The notes beneath the pieces are model-generated. The model was given only the letters and a program-made list of their open reading frames with translations. It was not told where the DNA came from and did not search any database. The translations under genes were made by a program, and so were the position numbers. Positions 7,179-11,948 of a stretch of 11,948 bases of DNA are shown here, piece after piece (the first letter of the stretch is position 1; every line of letters starts with the position of its first letter). Origin of the DNA: JAFAVN01 sp036378375 (GTDB lineage Bacteria > Verrucomicrobiota > Verrucomicrobiia > Chthoniobacterales > JAFAMB01); the NCBI GenBank assembly GCA_036378375.1, contig DASUWQ010000008.1:1-11948 (forward strand), given 5' to 3'.

Positions 7179-8003
7179 ATGAGGATGGCAACGCCGGCGA
7201 AGATAAATCTCACACTGGAAGTCCTGGGGCAAAGACCGGACGGATTTCATGAGCTGGCGACATGGATGATCCCAATTGGTCTGTTCGATGAGTTGGCAAT
7301 GGAGCTGTCGTCTGAGATGACTTATGAGTCGAATTTTCCGAGTCTGCCCTTTGACAGTTCTAACCTCATTCTGCGAGCAATCGAGAAATTCCAGGAAGAG
7401 ACCGGTGAGGCTGCGGCTTATCGGATTGATTTGCGAAAAGAGATCCCGATTGGCGCCGGGTTAGGCGGCGGCAGCAGTGATGCCGCTGCGGCTTTGCTTT
7501 TGTTGAATCAGTTACATCATAACCCGTTGACTTCTGAGAAGCTGCTCGGTCTGGCCGCACAGCTCGGGTCGGATGTACCCTTCTTTTTGAAAGGGCGCGC
7601 CGCCTGGTGCACAGGTCGGGGCGAAAAAATGGAGATGCGTGAGTTTCCGCGCGATCGTTGGGTGGTTTTGATTAAACCCGAGTTTGGCGTTTCGACGGCC
7701 GCGGCTTACTCGGCGTTCAAGGCGTTGCCCCTCGAACAGAGACGCGGGCAGACAAAGAAGACGGATTGGGGTCTTTTGCGTAATGATTTGGAGCAGCCGG
7801 TTTTCCAGAAGTATCTGATCCTGCCGGAGATAAAGAGTTGGTTAGAACAACAGGCAGAGACAGAAGTGGCATTAATGTCTGGTTCGGGGTCCACGATGTT
7901 CGCGGTGGTAAATAGCGCCGACGACGGAGAACAAGTGAGTGAACGATTTTCGTTGTTTTTCGGGTTTAAGTTTTGGGTTCGGGTGTGCCGGTTGAATCCT
8001 TAA
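7179..8003 (+). CDS. ispE: 4-diphosphocytidyl-2-C-methyl-D-erythritol kinase
   Basis: IspE phosphorylates CDP-methylerythritol with ATP in the MEP pathway, supplying the isoprenoids from which squalene and hopanoids derive. It is a GHMP kinase. The N-terminal PAKINLTL contains Lys8. PIGAGLGGGSSDAA (90-103) is the ATP-binding glycine-rich loop. LGSDVPFF contains Asp132, which with Lys8 corresponds to the catalytic pair of characterised IspE. A late SGSGST is the third GHMP motif. At 274 residues it is close to normal length. The ATG at 7179 is preceded by a modest AGGGTGAG; an ATG two codons later is possible. The start lies 13 bp from the divergent pyrF start, so its promoter must lie within pyrF coding sequence. 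Confidence 0.95.
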   Translation: MRMATPAKINLTLEVLGQRPDGFHELATWMIPIGLFDELAMELSSEMTYESNFPSLPFDSSNLILRAIEKFQEETGEAAAYRIDLRKEIPIGAGLGGGSSDAAAALLLLNQLHHNPLTSEKLLGLAAQLGSDVPFFLKGRAAWCTGRGEKMEMREFPRDRWVVLIKPEFGVSTAAAYSAFKALPLEQRRGQTKKTDWGLLRNDLEQPVFQKYLILPEIKSWLEQQAETEVALMSGSGSTMFAVVNSADDGEQVSERFSLFFGFKFWVRVCRLNP

Positions 8004-8116
8004 AGGAGTTCAAGAAAACGAGGAGTTCGAGGAGTTCAAGGAGAGGAGCCAGCGCGACCCAACGCCTGCTGGCTCCCGGCTTCTCTCCTTGAACTCCTTG
8101 TTTTCTTGAACTCCTT
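8003..8116. repeat. Long imperfect hairpin built from GGAGTTCAAG units
   Basis: Left arm 8003-8019 pairs perfectly (17 bp) with 8100-8116. Then 8030-8045 pairs (16 bp) with 8083-8098, and 8045/8046-8053 pairs (about 9 bp) with 8068-8076, leaving a loop of about 14 bases at 8054-8067. The only large bulges are 8020-8029 and 8077-8082. The left arm contains three near-copies of GGAGTTCAAG (starting at 8005, 8022 and 8031), so the hairpin seems to have grown from a short repeat unit. It begins at the ispE stop codon and ends 16 bp before the lpxI ATG. It could attenuate read-through, stabilise mRNA ends, or be a dispersed REP-like element. Confidence 0.85.
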
Positions 8117-8132
8117 GTTTAACGATCTGGCC

Positions 8133-8948
8133 ATGTCGAGTCCTCCTTCATTGGGGTTAATTGCTGGGAATGGGATATATCCGTTGCTCGTGGTGCGGGC
8201 GGCGCGGGCGCGGGGAGTGCAGAAGATTCATGTGGCGGCGTTTGACGGGGAGACACGACCGGAGATTGCGGAAGGAGTTGATTCGATCGAGTGGATGCGA
8301 GTGGGCCAACTCAGCAGGTTGTTGAATTATTTCACCCGAGCTGGTGTTCACCATGCAATGATGGCCGGCCAGATCGCGCCCAAGAATCTGTTCGAGTTAC
8401 GTCCGGATCTGAAAGCGCTCGTGCTTTTGGGCGGATTGAAGAGACGAAATGCCGAGACCATCTTTGGCGGAATCGCGAATGAGTTGGCCAAAGTCGATGT
8501 TACCCTGTTGGCAGCTACCACCTTTCTGGAAGACTCGTTAGCGGGTAAGGGTTGGTTGGCGGGTCCTAAACCGAAGCGGCGGGTGGTTGATGACGCGGAA
8601 TATGGGTACCGGATCGCGAAGGAGGTTAGCCGCTTGGACATCGGTCAAACCGTGGTGATTCGGCATGGGACGATCGTTGCGGTTGAGGCGTTTGAGGGGA
8701 CGAACGACACGATTCGCCGGGGTGGAGCACTGGCTAAAGGGCAAGCAGTGGTGGTAAAGGTATCGAAACCGAATCAGGATTTTCGCTTTGACGTGCCGGT
8801 GATCGGGTGCCAGACGATCGAGGTGGCGGCGGACGCGGGGGTTAAGATGCTGGCGATTGAAACGGCCCGAACATTGTTGCTTGATAGCGGAGCGGTTAAG
8901 GCCGCGGCTGATCGGAGCCAGATCACTATTTACGGTATAGACGAATGA
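8133..8948 (+). CDS. lpxI: UDP-2,3-diacylglucosamine pyrophosphatase LpxI
   Basis: LpxI hydrolyses UDP-2,3-diacylglucosamine to 2,3-diacylglucosamine 1-phosphate (lipid X) and UMP in lipid A synthesis. It is the alternative to LpxH in many non-gammaproteobacteria. The N-terminal GLIAGNGIYPLLVVRAARARG-type start, GGIANELAKVDVTLL, VAVEAFEGTNDTIRRGG and FDVPVIGCQTIEVAADAG are family landmarks. Asp220 in FDVP aligns with the catalytic Asp of the Caulobacter enzyme. I choose the ATG at 8133 (271 residues). A TTG at 8106 would place the start inside the upstream hairpin and adds nine residues without family similarity. No clear ribosome-binding site is seen. The gene overlaps the next one by 4 bp (ATGA). 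Confidence 0.93.
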   Translation: MSSPPSLGLIAGNGIYPLLVVRAARARGVQKIHVAAFDGETRPEIAEGVDSIEWMRVGQLSRLLNYFTRAGVHHAMMAGQIAPKNLFELRPDLKALVLLGGLKRRNAETIFGGIANELAKVDVTLLAATTFLEDSLAGKGWLAGPKPKRRVVDDAEYGYRIAKEVSRLDIGQTVVIRHGTIVAVEAFEGTNDTIRRGGALAKGQAVVVKVSKPNQDFRFDVPVIGCQTIEVAADAGVKMLAIETARTLLLDSGAVKAAADRSQITIYGIDE

Positions 8949-9928
8949 ACCAATCCATCCGAGTCGGAGTGGTGGGGGTAGGGAGTATCGGGAAAAATCA
9001 CGCCCGGATTTGCGCTGCGGTGAGGGAAGCTAAGTTCGCAGCGATTTATGATACGAACAGGGACGTGGCCCGGGGTATCGGCCGTCAATACAACGTACCG
9101 GTGGCGAGTTCGCTGGATGAGTTCATTCAGCTGGTCGATGCGGCCACGGTGGCGGCGCCAACGAATACGCATTACGAGATCGGCAGCCGTCTGTTGCAAG
9201 CAGGGAAGCATGTTCTGATCGAAAAACCGATCACGGAGACGCCAAAGCAGGCAGAAGAATTGGTGCGTCTGGCGCGAGAGCGCTCACTGATTTTACAAGT
9301 CGGTCACGTAGAAAGGTTCAATCCGGTAATGAGCGCGCTGCAGGAACGATTGACGAGGCCGGTATTCATTGAGGTCCATCGATTGTCGCAATATCCGTTT
9401 CGTAGTCTTGAGATCGGGGTTGTGCTCGATCTGATGATCCATGATCTCGAGATCATTCTGCATCTGGTTCGTTCGCCAGTGAAGAGTATCGATGCCGTTG
9501 GTTTACCCGCTCTCAGTGCAACCGAAGATATAGCGAATGCTCGGATTCGTTTCCAAAGCGGGTGTGTAGCAAATCTAACTGCGAGCAGGATTAGCCCGGA
9601 AAAGATGCGTAAGATCCGGGTATTTCAAGCGGATCCCCAAACCTATCTGTCCTTAGATTATCAGAACCAGATTGGCGAGATGCATCGGCTGGTGAATGGG
9701 CAGATAACTCGGGATAAAGTTCCAATTGAAAAAGACGAACCGCTAAAACGGGAGCTGCAATCCTTTATCGAATGCGCCAGACGCGGTCAGCAGCCGCTGG
9801 TATCCGGGTATGAAGGGACCGCAGCGCTCGAGCTTGCCATAAAAATCACCGAGTTGGTTGCGGAGAATTTGAAGCTGGTACGGGCAGGAGGGAAAGGGGC
9901 GGTGGAGCGGGTGATTAGTGATTTGTGA
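8945..9928 (+). CDS. Gfo/Idh/MocA-family NAD(P)-dependent oxidoreductase, linked to lipid A synthesis
   Basis: This 327-residue protein has the N-terminal Rossmann fold GVVGVGSIGKNHA (8-20). The EKP motif is at 93-95, whose Lys is the usual catalytic or binding residue. GHVERFNP is at 120-127 and IHDLEI (165-170) supplies the conserved His-Asp of the C-terminal domain. The family oxidises or reduces sugars and nucleotide sugars. The start codon overlaps the lpxI stop (ATGA), so the two are co-translated and probably act in one pathway. A role like GnnA, which oxidises UDP-GlcNAc at C3 before amination for lipid A with 3-amino sugars, is a reasonable guess. No aminotransferase partner (GnnB) is present here. 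Its end overlaps the convergent pdxA gene by 14 bp. Confidence 0.88.
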   Translation: MNQSIRVGVVGVGSIGKNHARICAAVREAKFAAIYDTNRDVARGIGRQYNVPVASSLDEFIQLVDAATVAAPTNTHYEIGSRLLQAGKHVLIEKPITETPKQAEELVRLARERSLILQVGHVERFNPVMSALQERLTRPVFIEVHRLSQYPFRSLEIGVVLDLMIHDLEIILHLVRSPVKSIDAVGLPALSATEDIANARIRFQSGCVANLTASRISPEKMRKIRVFQADPQTYLSLDYQNQIGEMHRLVNGQITRDKVPIEKDEPLKRELQSFIECARRGQQPLVSGYEGTAALELAIKITELVAENLKLVRAGGKGAVERVISDL

Positions 9929-9938
9929 TTGGTGACTG
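9911..9938. repeat. Tandem heptanucleotide repeat (4 x GTGAYTN)
   Basis: Four consecutive 7-base units run GTGATTA, GTGATTT, GTGATTG, GTGACTG. The stop codons of both convergent genes lie within or beside the repeat, so it encodes the last residues of each protein (ISDL on the plus strand, NQSPITNH on the minus strand). It resembles short tandem heptanucleotide repeats that vary in copy number between strains. Confidence 0.75.
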
Positions 9939-10940
9939 GTTGGGACGAGGAGCGAGTTCGGCAGCTTGTTGCAGAGCTACAAGCAGGCTTCGTTCATCGG
10001 CTTTTCCGGTGCCGGCAATATCGAAGGCGGTACCGTGATCAACGGAGGTACGGATCACGGGGAGACCGACAGTGATGTTAACTCCAGCCTCAATGCCAAG
10101 AACCTTCACCGGGCCGTGGCCTTGATCATGGTACATGGCGACAACGATGTCGAAGTCTCCCCGGCCAGCTCGGAAAAAAAGTGTGTCGGCTGGTAGTGGT
10201 CCCTCAACGTTCCAACCGCGGGCCTGACACGCACGCACGGCCGGCTCTATTTTCGATTGTTCTTCACCATGTCCGAAAAGGCCGTGTTCACCGGCATGAG
10301 GATTGATTGCGCAGACGCCAATGCGCGGGTTTTCAATTCCGGACCGAATTAATGTTTCCTGGGCTCGAATAATCGTCCGCTCAACCAAGCCCGGCTCGAT
10401 CTTGGCGATAGCGTCGATCAATCCGATGTGGGTTGTGACGTGGATAACCTTAAGTTTGGGCGTAGAAAGCATCATCGACACTTCGGGTGTGCCGGTTAGG
10501 TGCGCCAGCAACTCGGTGTGACCGGGGAAGATGTGACCGGCCGCCTGCAAGGCTTCCTTGTTGAGCGGAGCCGTACAGATTGCGTTGATTTCACCGGCCT
10601 TAACTAGCTCAACGGCGCGGACAATGGATTGATAAGCGGCGTCACCACAGATGGGCGAGACTTTTCCCCAGGGAAAGCCTGGGGGAACCAGGTTAAGATC
10701 GATACAATCGGCGGTGCCAAATACAAACTTGGAGTCCGATGCATTTTTGACCGTATTGATTTTCAGCTTGGAACCAACGATTTGCCCGGCTTCGCGTAGG
10801 CGGCCCGCATCGCCAATCACTAATGGCCGGCAGAAACCATACGGCTCGGCGTGACTGAGACTCTTCATGATGACCTCGGGGCCGATCCCAGCAGGGTCAC
10901 CCATGGTAATACCGACAACTGGCAGCGGATTACTCTTCAT
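9915..10940 (-). CDS. pdxA: PdxA-family phosphate-hydroxyacid dehydrogenase (PdxA or PdxA2)
   Basis: PdxA oxidises 4-phosphohydroxy-threonine in PLP synthesis; PdxA2 enzymes do the same chemistry on 4-phospho-D-threonate or -erythronate. The protein shows GITMGDPAGIGPEVI (10-24) and metal-ligand histidines at 171, 215 (INPHAGE) and 271 (MYHDQGH), followed by RTSVDHGTAFDIAGTG (297-312). The YHDQGH and AFDIAGTG wording, plus the acid-sugar kinase gene 25 bp upstream, favour a PdxA2-type catabolic role, though PLP synthesis remains possible. I place the start at the ATG at 10940 (341 residues, normal length). The same frame stays open to 11198, but the extra 86 residues lie over the kinase gene and do not resemble PdxA. 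The last residues are encoded by a heptanucleotide repeat. Confidence 0.92.
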   Translation of the reverse strand: MKSNPLPVVGITMGDPAGIGPEVIMKSLSHAEPYGFCRPLVIGDAGRLREAGQIVGSKLKINTVKNASDSKFVFGTADCIDLNLVPPGFPWGKVSPICGDAAYQSIVRAVELVKAGEINAICTAPLNKEALQAAGHIFPGHTELLAHLTGTPEVSMMLSTPKLKVIHVTTHIGLIDAIAKIEPGLVERTIIRAQETLIRSGIENPRIGVCAINPHAGEHGLFGHGEEQSKIEPAVRACQARGWNVEGPLPADTLFFRAGRGDFDIVVAMYHDQGHGPVKVLGIEAGVNITVGLPVIRTSVDHGTAFDIAGTGKADERSLLVALQQAAELAPRPNQSPITNH

Positions 10941-10965
10941 AAAGCTAGTTGCGTCATTACCGGGG

Positions 10966-11948
10966 CTAAATTTGAGTACGTTGCGCCAAGAAGCGGCGCA
11001 AAGCGGTTCTGCAATGCACAAGTGTTTCAGGCGTGCCAAACGCTCCGGCCTTAGTAACAATTGCCAAATGGCATCCACCTTCTGCTGTGCCCAGTGGTAT
11101 GCCGGGCTCGATCTCGCCCACGAGCCGGATACCTGCCGCACCAGCGGCATTGAGTAGAGCCCGAGCGGTTTCGCCGCCGGTGCAGAAGAGTCCGGCAAAA
11201 CGCTCTACCAACGGTAGGAGTAGCTGAGCTAGAGAACTGCTGAGATACGTGCTTTCGCTGAGGTCAATCCGGTGACCGAGACCAAGAGTAACACCGACGT
11301 CGTGACCGAAATCAATCGCTGCTTCCATTGAGTGTCTGGCATCACGCCAGAGACTGGAATCCCGTCCGGCGCGCAGGGTCGCGGGCGAGATGGCGAAAAT
11401 GCGTATGGAAGATTCTTCTGTGAGACGGCGAACCTGCAGTCGTGAGATTTGCGACAGTGCCGATCACGAACAACAGCCGCGCCAGATTCGGGTTTGAACA
11501 TTCGGCGATCATGGAGTCACAGTTAACTGCGAGTTGATGAAGTTGGTTGGGTGGAGGGGTTATTGCGTCGCGTCCCGACAAAGATTTTGGGCGTTTGGCC
11601 AAACCAAAAGCGTGGGGCAGATAACGGGCGAGCCCGGCCGACCCGGCAAAAAACGCTGGCTGATCAACTTGGGTGGCCGCGTTGGCGATAGCACGGAGGT
11701 CCTCCTCGGTTTCAGCATCGCACACTGCGGCCTCCACTCTTGCGGTGGAATGCTTTGCTAAAGCCGCGGCGATGGCTTCGACACCGGAGCGAATCGATTT
11801 TAGCCCAATAGACGCTGCTCGCATTCCGGCTTTTTCGAGAAGCGCAGGAATGTCTGCAACGCCGCCAATTTTTTCGTTTTGCCAGATCTCCGTTTCTTCC
11901 AACGCAACTCCCTGAATAAACATCCGTCCGTTTCGGGTTGTGCGCCCT
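10966..11948 (-). pseudogene. Four-carbon acid-sugar kinase (DUF1537/OtnK-like), frameshifted and truncated by the window edge
   Basis: This family phosphorylates D-threonate, D-erythronate and related acid sugars at O4. The upstream part is read from 11947, already in frame at the window edge (GRTTRNGR, then GVALEETEIW), through VCDAETEEDL and FFAGSAGLARYL to LLFVIG near 11460. There the frame breaks. The downstream part continues in another frame as LSQISRLQVRRL and ends with the nucleotide-binding domain: GLFCTGGETARALL, GEIEPGIPLG, VTKAGAFG, stop at 10966. The two pieces join without loss of homology. One extra base, or two missing bases, at about 11452-11460 explains the break; restoring two bases would give the expected VIGSLSQ-type motif. 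The N-terminal third lies outside the window. It may be a real pseudogene or a sequencing error. Confidence 0.85.

Noticed and set aside
7166..7213. Longer pyrF start at GTG 7213
   Set aside because: The extra residues have no counterpart in the family and would overlap the start of ispE.
8106..8132. Earlier lpxI start at a TTG
   Set aside because: It falls inside the right arm of the hairpin and the added residues do not match LpxI; the ATG at 8133 fits better.
10941..11198. N-terminal extension of 86 residues on PdxA, in an open frame from 11198
   Set aside because: It lies over the kinase coding sequence in another frame and has no PdxA similarity; the family start fits the ATG at 10940.
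11440..11470. Programmed ribosomal frameshift in the kinase gene
   Set aside because: No slippery heptamer or obvious stimulatory hairpin is visible, and the family is not known to use one.
11229..11501. Minus-strand open frame of 90 codons within the kinase region
   Set aside because: It is the third, non-homologous frame; the kinase homology runs in the other two frames.

Overview
The window looks like chromosomal DNA from a diderm (Gram-negative type) bacterium. It carries lipid A metabolism (LpxI), MEP-pathway isoprenoid synthesis (IspE), hopanoid synthesis (squalene-hopene cyclase and HpnH) and housekeeping genes for serine and pyrimidine synthesis. GC content is moderate. The use of LpxI rather than LpxH, the long HpnH variant, a protein resembling an M14-peptidase-like family I associate with Verrucomicrobiota, and the abundant intergenic palindromes together suggest Verrucomicrobiota. 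Acidobacteriota or Planctomycetota cannot be excluded. This assignment is inference; there is no rRNA or ribosomal marker here.

Layout. Positions 1-337 are non-coding and hold two abutting nested palindromic elements. Positions 338-5256 are a tight minus-strand cluster read hpnH > shc > serA: a 25-bp gap, then an 8-bp overlap. A 399-bp divergent intergenic region (5257-5655) has a plausible sigma70-type promoter in each direction. The plus-strand gene at 5656-6417 looks like a metal-ligand-free relative of an M14-type carboxypeptidase/deacylase family. It converges on pyrF (minus), whose start codon lies only 13 bp from the start of the divergent ispE (plus). ispE is followed by a long imperfect hairpin, then lpxI and a Gfo/Idh/MocA oxidoreductase joined by an ATGA overlap. 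The oxidoreductase converges on a PdxA-family gene (minus), and both coding ends lie in a short heptanucleotide repeat. Upstream of pdxA is a DUF1537 four-carbon acid-sugar kinase gene, broken by a frameshift and cut off by the window edge.

How the genes fit together. IspE feeds isoprenoid precursors toward squalene. SHC cyclises squalene to hopene, and HpnH attaches the adenosyl group that starts the extended C35 hopanoids. LpxI, perhaps with the oxidoreductase, acts in lipid A synthesis, so much of the window concerns the outer envelope. SerA and PyrF are general biosynthesis. The kinase plus PdxA-like pair resembles the known threonate/erythronate catabolic module (kinase then PdxA2-type dehydrogenase), which makes PLP synthesis less certain as the role of this PdxA.

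I see no wholly new multi-gene system. The best leads are the apparent pseudoenzyme at 5656-6417, the frameshifted kinase beside an apparently intact PdxA-like gene, and the four repeat/palindrome structures.
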